Position numbers and translations under genes: made by a program
Source of the DNA: Pyrenochaeta sp. MPI-SDFR-AT-0127
Lineage: Eukaryota > Ascomycota > Dothideomycetes > Pleosporales > Cucurbitariaceae
Length of the DNA stretch: 64,000 bases
Reading direction: 5' to 3'
Assembly: GCA_020747015.1 (NCBI GenBank)
Contig: JAGTJM010000039.1
Location: 186,001-250,000, forward strand
In this document: one piece after another, positions 35,850-46,328 of the stretch
How positions within the stretch are numbered: position 1 is the stretch's first letter
How the letters are laid out: each line of letters starts with the position of its first letter
The notes under the pieces: model-generated
Told to the model about the DNA's origin: nothing
What the model saw: the letters and a program-made list of their open reading frames with translations, nothing else
Databases searched by the model: none

Positions 35850-36761
35850 TCAAAAGCCAACGGGAGATGCGCTTTGCGTATGTTCTTTGGGGGCTTTGCT
35901 CGGGTCAGCCCAAACTTTATGTATCGCATGCTCGTCCTGGACATTGAGATCTGTCTTCTTGTCTGAGTACTTCTCCAGCAATTTAGCAATTGATGAATGA
36001 GAAATCGTGTCGCTGACCATGTTCAGATATTGATTCTCCGACTTTGCAGGCTTGACGAGCGTGGCAACAAGGAAGTTAGCAAAATCATTCATGTGCGTAT
36101 AATCCGCTCCAGCGTCGGGGTTGCCAATAACATGGATGGTGTTTTTGTCAACAGCGTTTGGGGGCTGTGTCCATGGGCACCAGACCTTCTCACGAGCTTG
36201 GTTATAGGAGTCTCCGCAGCTAATCATTGTAAAGCTCATCTTTCCGGAGCGGGTGGCGGGGTGATTTACAGCCCGCTCATTTGCGCTGAATTAGTTCAGT
36301 GCAGCTCATTAAATACAAAATGAGGTAGCAAGCTTACTTAGCTTTCATATTCCACGCAGGATGAACATAATCCCATAGGGTCATTCGGCTTCCGATAGAT
36401 TTGGTGAAGACCATACTCACTCGGATGAAATCTTTTCACTCCTGCATCCGCAGCAGCATCCTGGATTGTACCCTGAGCTTCCAAAGCAGGGCCATTGAGG
36501 GCGCTGACAACTGCATCCACGCCTTCAAGGTCGGTAGCCAAATTGTCGCGTGTTGCCCGCTAAGTCAAAATTCTTAATACTGACATTACTTACTTGCTGT
36601 ATATTAGAATGAGGAGGGATGAATGCAACAGTTTTGAACGAGTGCTGATTGGATGAATTTAGTGCCTGCAGAATACGTTCTCCAATCTGACCATTGGCGC
36701 CAAAGAGTGCGATCGTTGTGAGAGATTGCGGTTTATCGCTAGTATCGATGGAATCGGTCAT
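35850..36761 (-). pseudogene. NmrA/isoflavone-reductase-like NAD(P)-binding protein, broken by one extra base
   Basis: Rossmann-fold NmrA-like family. Exons 36761-36594, 36559-36338 and 36285-35850 are delimited by good splice signals, yet their summed length (826 nt) is one base too long. The N-terminus carries the cofactor motif FGANGQIGERI. Exon 2 reads VDAVVSALNGPALEAQGTI and RFHPSEYG, normal for the family. At about 36378-36385 the frame changes from NDPMG to YVHPAWNMKA: the T-doublet in GGATTATG is one base longer than a continuous protein would need. Exon 3 then continues in frame to a normal-looking C-terminus (SIAKLLEKYSDKK). Without the extra base the protein would be 274 residues. 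This is either a real frameshift (recent pseudogene) or a sequencing/assembly error. Confidence 0.7.
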
Positions 36762-37109
36762 GATGAAGTTTTGTTTGGTAGCTGGTGGTCGTGATTATCA
36801 ATTGAGGTGTCCAAGTAATGAGTGCTTTGCTCCTATCGCTTTACCAGTGTGGCGTGATTAAAGCCATGACGCAACTATTGCTTGTGCATGATGTCGCATC
36901 TCAGCACTTTTAGAATATTAAATTAAAATACTAGGCTTCATCTCCATAACTATTACCTGGACCTAATATAGATCTTGGAGTTCGCTTTGCAAAGCTTCAT
37001 TTTAAGATGAAGTTGAGTTGATTTTTTGAAGATACAAGACAGTTGAACACTACTTGGAGAGAACTAGGCAAACGCACGGGGATACACATTCACGCCACCT
37101 TTGTATTTA
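36762..37109. other. Intergenic upstream of the NmrA-like gene
   Basis: 348 bp, promoter side of the NmrA-like gene and 3' flank of the F-box gene. No other feature. Confidence 0.45.
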
Positions 37110-38615
37110 TCAAGCATCTGTCGTAACGATGCCACCAACCTTAGTATCGAATTCCCTTTTCCACTGTGGCATCATGGACCTAGGCCTTGGGTTAGGCACA
37201 TTCTGATCGAAGATCTCCAGGATGACCGCGTGATTGTCTGCAACGCCTTGCGCTGTACCGGATCTATACTGCCGTATCACTGCCTTATCCAAGAGAAGTA
37301 ATTTGTCCTTCCGCCGATCAACAATGTTTTTGAATAAAGCGTACAGTGCCATTTCGGACGGCTGCGGAAAATCTGTGTTGACATGCAGCTCCCGGATGCT
37401 TGCAGGTAACATGTCACCCATGCACGGTATGTCGATGTGGGTCCATGCTGTTGCGTTTTCAGGGATTTTGGCATCACGGCCAAGCCGCTGTCCGCTTTCC
37501 AGTGGCGGACCGCAGAATGCTTCGACGTCAACCTCGAGCTTCTTAAGCTTGGGGAATCGCATAAATGAAGAGAGACCGTTGACAACTTCGCCATGCAACT
37601 CATCGATGGTAATGGCAAGCTCGAGAAGTTGTTCGCCACAAAAGTTCGCTATGACCTGTAGAAATTCTCCTGGGTTCCAGTCATACTCGAGGCCATCCCA
37701 CTTTGTTTGGTGCGAGTACTTTAGAGTTGTGAGATTTGGTGTGTGCGCTAGCAAGACAGATAAACCTGTCGCATCTATACAGCAGCACGCCAATTCGATC
37801 TTTGTCAATGGTGACTTTAGCTTCGTATTGGGCCATTCGAATGGTATGCCTCCCCAATCCTCATCTATAGCTACGCAACTCACAGCGTAAAGATTTCGGA
37901 TGCTCTCGAGAACCATGAAGGGCTGAATGCACTGCAATCCAACTCTAACATCGTAGCCTTCCTCTACGAAAGGTAGTAGTGTTTCTAGTAAGCCTAGCGG
38001 TTTGAGGCCACGCCTTTGGTTGTTTGATATTGAAACGAGAGACTCGATGGACGGCACCAGAGCTTCGTGCACCTCAGTGCTTCGAACCTCGTGCCATCGA
38101 TCTGGTAATTGCAAGGTCTTGAGATTAGGCAGAAGAGAGAGTAATGCAATAGTAGCGTATAGCTTATCCGCGCCTTCTCCATCATCCGAAATATCTTCGT
38201 CTATTATTCGGTCCCACCAGGTTTCAGTGTCCGCGTTGGCAAAATATTCGGCATTACACAACAGCTTCCTAATGTTTCCCATGGCATTTTCATCCTCACG
38301 GAAATCGTAGGCATCCGGGTCAAAATGGCTGTTGACTATTGGACGCCGATCCCAGAGGCTCAAGTTTTCGATGTAGTTGGCGATGATGGGATCACGTGAT
38401 ATTTCATAGAGAATGCTCAGCGTGTCGGCACGACTTGTCAGACGCGCATTTGTCGTATGACCCCATTCTCTCCTGAGCGCATTGTGGCGATCAATCTGGG
38501 ACTTAGACCGTGCATATACCGCCTTGCAAGAGAGCGCGAAGCCTTCGAGTCCACCGGGCAATGTAAGGTCGATTATGAGATCAAGAATCTCCGGAGGCAT
38601 ATCGAGAAGCCCCAT
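37110..38615 (-). CDS. F-box-like protein with leucine-rich repeat-like body
   Basis: Intronless 501-residue protein. The N-terminus MGLLDMPPEILDLIIDLTLPGGLEGFALSCK fits a divergent F-box, the motif that docks on Skp1 of SCF ubiquitin ligases. The body has irregular leucine-rich segments (LSLLPNLKTLQLPDRW, LLAHTPNLTTLKYSH, FMRFPKLKKLEVDVEAF, MLPASIRELHVNTDF), the usual arrangement in the large fungal F-box/LRR-like group, where the repeats probably recruit the target. No catalytic motif is visible. Such genes are numerous and variable in ascomycetes, so the specific target is unknown. Confidence 0.75.
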   Translation of the reverse strand: MGLLDMPPEILDLIIDLTLPGGLEGFALSCKAVYARSKSQIDRHNALRREWGHTTNARLTSRADTLSILYEISRDPIIANYIENLSLWDRRPIVNSHFDPDAYDFREDENAMGNIRKLLCNAEYFANADTETWWDRIIDEDISDDGEGADKLYATIALLSLLPNLKTLQLPDRWHEVRSTEVHEALVPSIESLVSISNNQRRGLKPLGLLETLLPFVEEGYDVRVGLQCIQPFMVLESIRNLYAVSCVAIDEDWGGIPFEWPNTKLKSPLTKIELACCCIDATGLSVLLAHTPNLTTLKYSHQTKWDGLEYDWNPGEFLQVIANFCGEQLLELAITIDELHGEVVNGLSSFMRFPKLKKLEVDVEAFCGPPLESGQRLGRDAKIPENATAWTHIDIPCMGDMLPASIRELHVNTDFPQPSEMALYALFKNIVDRRKDKLLLLDKAVIRQYRSGTAQGVADNHAVILEIFDQNVPNPRPRSMMPQWKREFDTKVGGIVTTDA

Positions 38616-39752
38616 GTTGGCCTAACGAATCGGACGGACGACGCAAATGGATATGCAAGACTGCAATGCAGGCAGACGAGGTTTGAGCACCCTAGAGCGT
38701 TTGGCGATAGGATCCGCACAGAGTTGTTTAGAGGTGGCAAACCTGTACGTGCAAAATGTGTGTGCGCCTCCGCGCAGCTATGAGCAGTGGTCTTCAGGAG
38801 CAGCTTTGTCCCAGGCATGGAGGACACGTTAAGCCAGCATGACAGGAGCGGAGCAATTTACCGATATCTCATGCGGCAGGGTGGGGTTCAGGAATTTTTG
38901 CTCTAATTCGCTTACCCTTTCAGCATTAGGTTCAGAGTAGGCTCCAATCAACGTCCTTGGTAGCTTGTTGTTAGCGTCTCTGCAATCGCTGATCGGCCAT
39001 GTCATCGCGATCCATCAAGGAGCATGGTTTACTTATTGCGCGCGGTAGCGACAGAAGATAATATCAGTTTGTCCACTAAGTTGCTAGATGCCAACGGGCA
39101 TTACAGGATAGTTTGCAAAACAGTCCTCGCGACATCGTTCGTCGTTACTCCAGCTGGCAATAATTGCTGATATAGGATCATTATATACTGGAAGCCCGCC
39201 TGTACAACAGAAATGCTGCCAAGGTAGTGTGGTTCAAAGGGCCCTTTGAGAGCTGCATCTCGATGGAATCCGCGGGCGTTCATGCTTGTGACACCCAGCT
39301 CGCCTCATGTGTGAACGCTCGAACTACGTCGTACATGCCCAGTCACCTACTTCTACCAATTCAATGCAATCAAAATCGCAGCCTGTTCTTACTGGAAGAT
39401 GATCGAGAGGGGAAATGATTCGTGGGGTGCCACAAAGTGATAAACAGTGTTTGTGTCATTCCTGTGATCAGGCACAAAAAGTCTTTTCCAAATCCAAACT
39501 AACATCAAGGTATACTGATGGACATAAGGATTGAAAGACAGGTTTCCAATCTGTAGTCTGCGCCATGGACGAGACATGAAAAAGATCACATGAAATCACA
39601 AGGGGATAAGGAAGAGGAAGAGGAAGGAGCTAGCGCGTCGTCGTCAAAACCTGCCGCACCAGGATGGCGAACCATCACAGACGCGTAATCGACCTCGAAC
39701 GTCTCAGCCCATCATCGTGAGCTTTCGTGATCCAGGTAATAGCGGACTCGAT
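38616..39752. other. Intergenic upstream of the F-box gene
   Basis: 1.1 kb with only short frames; promoter region of the F-box gene on one side and of the small membrane protein gene on the other. Confidence 0.45.
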
Positions 39753-40122
39753 ATGAAGGGTTTTTTTCGCGTCGTGCATTACCTACTCGTTCTTGTTCTT
39801 TCAGCGTTGCTCATCCGCATTGTCTACTACGGTTTCTCCTTGCTGTGGAGCGATCAGCATCCGCGGCGGCAACCACAGCCTTACCAAACAGACCTCGTAG
39901 ATGAACCGCAGAAACCTTCACCCCAAGAAATTGTGAGCTTACAGCCTTTGGACTAGAAACGAAGACTTCGAGCTGCTAACGAGGTCACAGGCAGCATCAA
40001 TGAACACTCTTTGGGACATGTGGGATGAAGACCATTGTAAGAACATATGCGAAGCATCATGGACCGCTTGTCGCTTAAGGCATTGCGATGATCTCCCAGA
40101 TGTCAGAAAACAAGAATTGTAA
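39753..40122 (+). CDS. Small single-pass membrane protein, 103 aa, two exons
   Basis: Not a family I recognise. Exon 1 (39753-39932) and exon 2 (39991-40122) are separated by a 58-bp intron with a GTGAGC donor, a GCTAAC branch site and a CACAG acceptor, and the frame is kept exactly. Residues about 7-30 (VVHYLLVLVLSALLIRIVYY) form one hydrophobic helix. A Pro/Gln-rich linker follows (PRRQPQPYQ), and the C-terminal part has four cysteines and is acidic/tryptophan-rich (TLWDMWDEDHCKNIC, WTACRLRHC). The regular CxxxC/CxxxxxC spacing suggests a small metal-binding or disulphide unit. The strong splice signals are the main reason to call it a gene. Confidence 0.55.
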
Positions 40123-40618
40123 TGGTCGCCAACAGCAAATGCTGTGAGCTTCCAGGTCGAGGTGCGTTATCGATAGGAGGGTCTCATTATCCAGCCCTCG
40201 ATATCACGCAAACCACGCGTGTCACTTAGTGTAACCGCCTGGCTGCTGGACACGTCAATTGCTGGGCACATCGATTTTTTCTTAAGAGCCACTTCTGGCG
40301 CACACGAATTTACTTTCAGCAGTGCTCCTCATGGTACGTGTGGGGTTATCTTGCGGACCGCCATGGATAAACACAATGCCGACTTGCCCCACACTTTCTC
40401 CCATATGGCAGAACACTGTTTCATGATCTTAAATTGCTAGGAATGGCAAATCGCAGCTGCCATTGGTTCAAGGATTCTAGGGACGCATGCTGAATCTTCA
40501 GCGGAAGAATACATGGCTACCTCATACGTCGACGCAACAGAGTTGGGATTTAAAGATGATGTGACATTGCTGTTGAGACGATCAAGTCGTTCGCTCACTT
40601 GATGGTTTTCACTCAGAG
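40123..40618. other. Intergenic upstream of the DUF8021-like gene
   Basis: 496 bp, presumably promoter; no gene or repeat noted. Confidence 0.45.
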
Positions 40619-41470
40619 ATGGCAAATCTATTTTTCACATTAGCCTTAATGGCACCATCTGCCATTGCTTTCGATTGCACACGTCAGCATCTTCAAGATG
40701 TAGCAAGCCAGTACATCGGCATGATGGCTACTGGTCAACACGATCGCTTCGAGAATCTCGCTTACACAATGGTGTACATGGAAAACAACAAGACTGCTAC
40801 TATTCTCTATGGCACTCCGGCTTTTGGCATGAATATCGATGCAAATCGGTCGATCTACGATACAACACAATGCAAAACATTCACCGAGATCATTGTTACA
40901 GATCCTTTACATCCATATGTCATACATACACAAATGACACTAGATAATGAAGGAAATGTCAAGCTCATCGATAGCTTGGTCACGGACAAGGGCGACTGGG
41001 CTTTCAATGCAACGGGATACCGGTACTGGAACAGTCAAGAAAATTGGGATCCAATTCCTGAAGATAAGCGCATATCTCGCGAAGCCATTAAAGCTGCTGG
41101 CGATGCTTATGCCGATCGATGCAACGATGTCACAGTCCATGTACCCTTTGGAATACCCTGCGCTCGACTTGAAGGTGGCGCTTACACCGGCCGCGGTAAT
41201 TTATCTGCGAATACATGTAACATCGGTGGACTTCCAGAACACGTTCCAATGACCAATCGCAAATACGTTGTAGATGAGGTGATGGGGGTGGTGGACATCT
41301 TCATGGGCTTCACCGGACTCGATCGTACAAGGCCCACGGAGGGCACACCGGACAGCCATTTGTTCAGAATTGAGGAAGGAAATATTCGGTACATTCACAC
41401 TGTGAGCGCATGTTTTGTAGATGGATGTGGTATGAATGGCACTGGAATACCGCCTGGTATTGGTAGTTGA
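40619..41470 (+). CDS. Secreted DUF8021-like protein
   Basis: Single-exon protein of 283 residues with a cleavable leader (MANLFFTLALMAPSAIAFDC; probable cleavage after AIA). The mature part begins CTRQHLQDVASQYIGMMATGQ, then LAYTMVYMENNKTATILYG. An EIIVTDPLHPYVIHTQMTLD-type strand pair follows, and a C-terminal half with NRKYVVDEVMGVVDIFMGF, LFRIEEGNIRYIHTVSACF and a closing Gly-rich tail. This order matches the fungal secreted family I know as DUF8021, which has a SnoaL/NTF2-like feel; its biochemical role is not established. Predicted extracellular, with several N-glycosylation sequons (NKT, NRS, NAT, NLS). Confidence 0.75.
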   Translation: MANLFFTLALMAPSAIAFDCTRQHLQDVASQYIGMMATGQHDRFENLAYTMVYMENNKTATILYGTPAFGMNIDANRSIYDTTQCKTFTEIIVTDPLHPYVIHTQMTLDNEGNVKLIDSLVTDKGDWAFNATGYRYWNSQENWDPIPEDKRISREAIKAAGDAYADRCNDVTVHVPFGIPCARLEGGAYTGRGNLSANTCNIGGLPEHVPMTNRKYVVDEVMGVVDIFMGFTGLDRTRPTEGTPDSHLFRIEEGNIRYIHTVSACFVDGCGMNGTGIPPGIGS

Positions 41471-42361
41471 GAGTGGTTTTCAAATCTGAACGCATGGCGA
41501 CCAGTTGTGCTGTTGAAAACGACGACGAGGTGTTGTCGCTAGCACAAACTGTAGTACATAACGCAATGATAAACAAAATAGCCTTGCTTACAAGTTTGCT
41601 GCTCTAATGCTGCTCACAGTGCATTTTAACTTTCCTCGCGTGATAAGCCCTCTACACGAAAGGACAACAGCGTCTGAAACGTCCGATATGAACTTATATG
41701 CATGCTTAGAAACAGGCTTAGGAACACGGCAGCATAGCTGAAAGTATTTTGAATGCGTTTGAACTCGCATTGTTACATTGGCTTTCAAATAGCTTAGCGA
41801 CCACTTCACTTTTCAGTCGTGACTGGCCACAATTAAGCATGCCACTATGCCTTTTGGTTGATTATTTTGACCCTGAAAATCGTACAGCAATGAGGCAGAG
41901 TATACCAAGGACACTTCATGGTTGGCGTCCGTATCGTGACACTTGGGTGTTGATCAAATAATCAACATCTATGAGCTTGTAGCTGTGACAGCCACTTCTA
42001 CGTGTTAATGTCGGTTGTTCTAAGTTCTTCGTACATGATGCGAGCAAGTCTGACGGGGGCGCGACTCATAATGTTGTGCACATCAAATTTGCCGCTTTTA
42101 CAAAGACCACAGATGTTTTAGTCCGCGATTGACAATGTCAATTCAGTTGTGTGATTTGTGCCTACTCAAAACGCCATACCGTCTTCCACGGACCACAGAC
42201 GTATGACCCTCTCCAATTTCCAGCAATCACTTTATTTCTTAGAAGGATTAGGGCTGGCAGTACCATCTGGGAACTTCCGGAAGATATCGGCGATGTGATC
42301 GATTGGGGCTGCGAGCATACCCACTTGACAGAGTTAGCGAAAATTACCAAGGGAGTGTGGA
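41471..42361. other. Intergenic between convergent DUF8021-like and hemerythrin-like genes
   Basis: 891 bp of AT-rich DNA between two 3' ends. Short frames only. Confidence 0.45.
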
Positions 42362-43083
42362 CTAGGGAAACGTACTTAGTCCTTCGAACCATGGGTTCTC
42401 GCCCGCGCTGGGATGGCTTCTGGATGGTACGAAGGCCTTTGTCCTGCCAAAGTTTTTCGCAAGGCTTTCTGATGACCCTCGATTCTCACTCGAACTTAGC
42501 GCTTTCTCAAGAGCTGGAAGATCGTCTCTCTCTTCTTTTTTGATATGCTGGCTCAGCACTGTCCAGAGTTCTTTTGGCTTGGGGACATATGTGGAATCTG
42601 CAGCATTCATGTTTTGAAATTCTTTAAGCATCTCTTTTACCTGTTCTAGATCAGTATATCGCTAACGCTATGAATCCATCTTTATCACTTTACCTGATGA
42701 TGCTGCTTCCGGTCACTCTCGGCGTGCTCCTTTCCTTTCTGTCCCATGTACTTCTCCATCGCTGTATAGATGAGGAGCTCTTCTGCAACGGAATGGCGAG
42801 CAAGCTCCCACGTGAACTGATTGCCATAGCGCGCTATGTGGTCGATGTCATTTGGATTTCCAACAATCTCGTTGTAGTATTGCTCGAGCTCCCGGTGATC
42901 CTTGGTGATAGCTTCAGAGACAGTTGAAGCCAACGCAATCTGAACACGGAGTGAGGAAGCTCTCATGCTTATGTGGGTCTGTGGCCTAAGGGCCACTCTG
43001 GCGAGTGGTGACACAATTGCACGCATAGAAAACATGATCTTGGCGCTGATATGGATTGTAGGTGTATTGTTTGGCTTAACCAT
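42362..43083 (-). CDS. Hemerythrin-like (HHE cation-binding) protein, possibly mitochondrial
   Basis: Four-helix-bundle protein of the HHE family, which binds a di-iron centre. Exons 43083-42694 and 42640-42362, joined by a 53-bp intron, give 222 residues; a start at the internal ATG (43033-43035, MFSMRAIVSP) would give 206. Ligand-type residues occur in order: His in ITKDHRELEQYY, His/Glu in ARHSVAEELLIYTAME, His in HAESDRKQHHQVKEML, and His/Glu in LSQHIKKEERDDLPALE. The N-terminus from the second ATG is rich in Arg, Ser and Ala and lacks acidic residues (RAIVSPLARVALRPQ), as in mitochondrial presequences. It is transcribed divergently from the catalase gene, which would fit a role in oxygen, iron or nitrosative-stress handling; that link is inference. 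Confidence 0.88.
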
Positions 43084-43847
43084 CTACAAGAGACTGATTT
43101 ATCAGACTATTCTTATTGCAATTGTCGAATTATGATTTGGGTCGGTGGCTTTCATTATCACACTCATGCGTCACTCTTTCGTAACGCATCTGCTGTCTGC
43201 ACAGTCCACAGCTCCCATTTACAGCAGCACAATCACTAGGTGTCAAACAAGGATGATTGCGCGCTGACTATTTCTTTTCTCTTATTAGTCTAGATGCTCT
43301 ACCCGCCACCATGCACGATCTATGATCTTGACATGGTGGGTGTCTCTTCCTCGGAACGAAGCCTATTGGGTAACGTCACTTTCGCATCACCACAACATGC
43401 GAAAGCACAACAATTGCATCCTGCAGCACAAGCGCGGTTCTGATTCCGAACGAATAGGATGTCTCGCAATCAGTCTCCAACAATAACATGGGTAAGGATT
43501 GCGCCCGCATCTGGACACCGCGGCCCCGCTCAATATGCAACATACGCTCGAAACGGAGCGCCATGAGCATTTATGTCAAGAAGTTATCCACTCTGCGTAT
43601 CAGTATTGGTATATTATCTGGATGTTATATGGATCCTATGATTACCTGCAGTACACGTGAATACGTGCACCCCTTTACCCCTCTGCTAGACGCGTCAGAA
43701 GTACATCACTTTGACATCTACCAAGTGGAAAAGACGCTTTCATATATGCGAAGATGGCGCATATCCAGAGGCATCGTCCTGTGCTTTAGCTCTTTCGACA
43801 GTCTCATGGAGATTTCGACAAACCTACCTCAAAAACTCAAAGCAGCA
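43084..43847. other. Shared upstream region of hemerythrin-like and catalase genes
   Basis: 764 bp between two divergent start codons. The open frame that precedes the catalase ATG (from 43488) is in frame but does not look like catalase sequence, and I take it as leader. Confidence 0.45.
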
Positions 43848-45874
43848 ATGGCCCCTTCCCCCACCGGTGCGAACACAAACCACAATGATCCACTCCAGCA
43901 CCCACTTGAGGCCACAGCTCAAGCCATCCAAGGAGCCGTCCAGGGCGAAGCGCGTGCTCCACGTATAAGTCATATGGGAAGTTCCAACGAAGGGCCTGCC
44001 GACATCATTGCAAAGGTGTCTGGATCTGTTCAAGGTGGAAAGCGTGAGGACGATGGTCCATACTTCACTAACAATGAGGGTATCCCCTTCCCAGATCCGT
44101 AAGTAGATGGGGACTATAAGACCTACTTAATGGAGATTCTGATCAGCTTTCAGGGCCCACAGCAAGACAATCGGTGGTATTCCAGTAGCTAGCGATGTCT
44201 TCTTGTTCCAGAAGCAGCAACACTTCAATAGGTCGAAAAATCTTGAACGCATGGTGCATCCTTGTGGATCTGGTGCTTTTGGCTACTTTGAAACCACCAA
44301 GGACGTTTCTTCGCTCACCGTATGTATTCTAATATGTACCATGTACCGTTGCACAGCCACTAAATCTATTCTAGAAAGCCAACTTCTTGTCGAGCGTGGG
44401 CGAGAAGACTCCAATCTTTATCCGATTCTCTACCGTGACAGTTGGCCGTGAATGTCCAGATGAGGCCCGTAATCCTCGCGGATTTGCTATCAAATTTTAT
44501 ACAGGCGAGGGTAATTATGATATCGTAGGACTAAACTTTGTAAGTAGTTCAGCTTTCAAGTATGAACTACTGCTGATGCATCTAGCCTGTTTTCTTCTGT
44601 CGTGACCCCATTCAAGGCCCGGATGTCATTCGATCGCAAGCTCGCAACCCTAAGAACTTTCTCATCGACTATGATGCGCTGTTCGATCTTCTCGCAAACA
44701 CCCCTGAAGGAAACCATGCCGGCCTCATGTTCTTCAGCGACCACGGAACTCCCCAAGGCTGGCGTTTTAATCATGGCTATGGGTGCCACACCTTCAAGTG
44801 GGTCAATGCTGAAGGCAAGTTTGTTTACATCAAGTATCACTTTATTGCCAAGCATGGCCAGAAACAATTCACGCAGCAGGAGGCAACAAAAATGTGTGGT
44901 GAGGACCCCGACTACTCCAAGCGCGACCTTTGGGAAACCATTGAAAATGGCGAAGAGATTGAGTGGACAGCCATGGTTCAGGTAATGGAGCCTCAAGACG
45001 CTGATCCTGAGAAGCTTGGTTTCGATCCGTTCGATGTAACAAAGGTCTGGCCACGCAAGCAATTTCCGATGCAGGAGTTTGGTCGTCTGGTCTTGAACAA
45101 GAACCCAGAGAACTTCCACCGCGACGTTGAACAAGCTGCTTTCTCCCCCGGCAGTATGGTCCCTGGTATCGAAGACTCGCCCGACCCACTCCTGCAATTC
45201 CGCATGTTCTTCTACCGCGACGCACAGTACCACCGCATTGGCGCCAACCTACATCAGATTCCCGTCAATTGTCCTTTCATGTCTAAATCGTTCTCTCCTT
45301 TGAACTTTGACGGCCAGATGCGCGTTGATGCCAATCATGCTGGGAACAAGCAATACGTTCCGAACAGCTTCGCGCACAAATTCAGGCCAGACGTTGCTGA
45401 GGCGCCCTACCAGGTCTCGGATAATGTCGTCAGCCGAAAGAGCCATTACTGGCATGAGGCTCAGCGGAACGAGTATGATCAAGCGAAGGAACTTTGGTCG
45501 AGGGTCATGAGCGATGAGCGCAGGCGCAACACGATCAGGAACACCTACAACATGATCAAGTTTGTCAAGTTCCCTGAGATCCAGGTAAGTTTCACTAATT
45601 CCCTCTTTTCATTCTCCATATCGTAACAACAGGCCGTGCATGCTGATTCTTTTTGCAGAAGAAGTATCTCGCTCAGGTGCACAACATTGGCGCCGATTAC
45701 TCGCGGGGAATTTATGACGCACTTGTTGAGTCTGGGCCAAAGCCTGAGTTTGAGTTTTCAGAGGTTGAGAAGCTGGCCGAGAGCGCCCATGTGTGGTTCA
45801 AAGAGGAGAAGTTCCGGCCAAGTAATGGAGAGAAGCTTACTGGATATGCGCCAATGTATCCGATCTACAACTGA
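43848..45874 (+). CDS. Catalase (haem catalase, atypical distal pocket)
   Basis: Haem enzyme that disproportionates hydrogen peroxide. Five exons (43848-44098, 44154-44319, 44375-44539, 44586-45584, 45659-45874) give 598 residues. Family landmarks are present: [93 protein letters not shown] with the proximal Tyr, and [11 protein letters not shown]. Two active-site stretches differ from the canonical ones: [15 protein letters not shown] replaces the usual V-H-A-K-G around His119. VGLNFPVFF stands where typical catalases have G-N-N-T-P, putting Leu192 at the distal Asn. The closest fungal class I can think of is the CatC-like small-subunit type; no PTS1 is visible (C-terminus PMYPIYN). Function as a catalase is likely but activity may be altered. 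Confidence 0.92.
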
Positions 45875-46328
45875 TCCTAATGTCGAGGAAAGTGACAGTA
45901 ATAATGACAAATGGAATTTCCATACCACTGCAGTTTTGTGTGCTTTATTCAAAGTGTAGTTTGGGTGTGTGTACAATCGATGAGTATTTGATCGTCGGAT
46001 ACTTTCCATCAGGCTAGCGGCGATTGTGCTCAGCCTCGCGGAGGATTACATGGCTGACTCAATGCCTTCGCACTAAAGTCTCCGATATGTTCTCTAATGT
46101 CGGCGACATATCAAAAAGTAATATCCTGATAGATATGCTCTCTAATGCGCTAGATCCTTCTCTTGCGCGTTCGAACGAATTGCTCCGCCGATTATATGTC
46201 TCCGCGCTGGGTCAAACTTGAGCTATAAAGCTCAGACGAGGGATGGATTCTAGTTGGAGCCATTCGAAACTCAAACTTCCTTTTCCCACAGATTGCAATC
46301 ATTGGATTCTACAATAAAGACCACTGAA
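45875..46328. other. Intergenic between catalase and GST-like genes
   Basis: 454 bp between co-oriented genes. No feature beyond the expected terminator and promoter. Confidence 0.45.

Noticed and set aside
37234..37890. 218-codon frame antisense to the F-box gene
   Set aside because: No domain; the opposite frame is a clean 501-residue gene.
42151..42543. 130-codon forward frame between 42.1 and 42.5 kb
   Set aside because: It lies antisense over the hemerythrin-like exon 2 and shows no family features.
44556..45233. 225-codon open frame antisense to the catalase gene
   Set aside because: It mirrors strongly constrained catalase exon 4, has no domain and arises from codon bias on the other strand.
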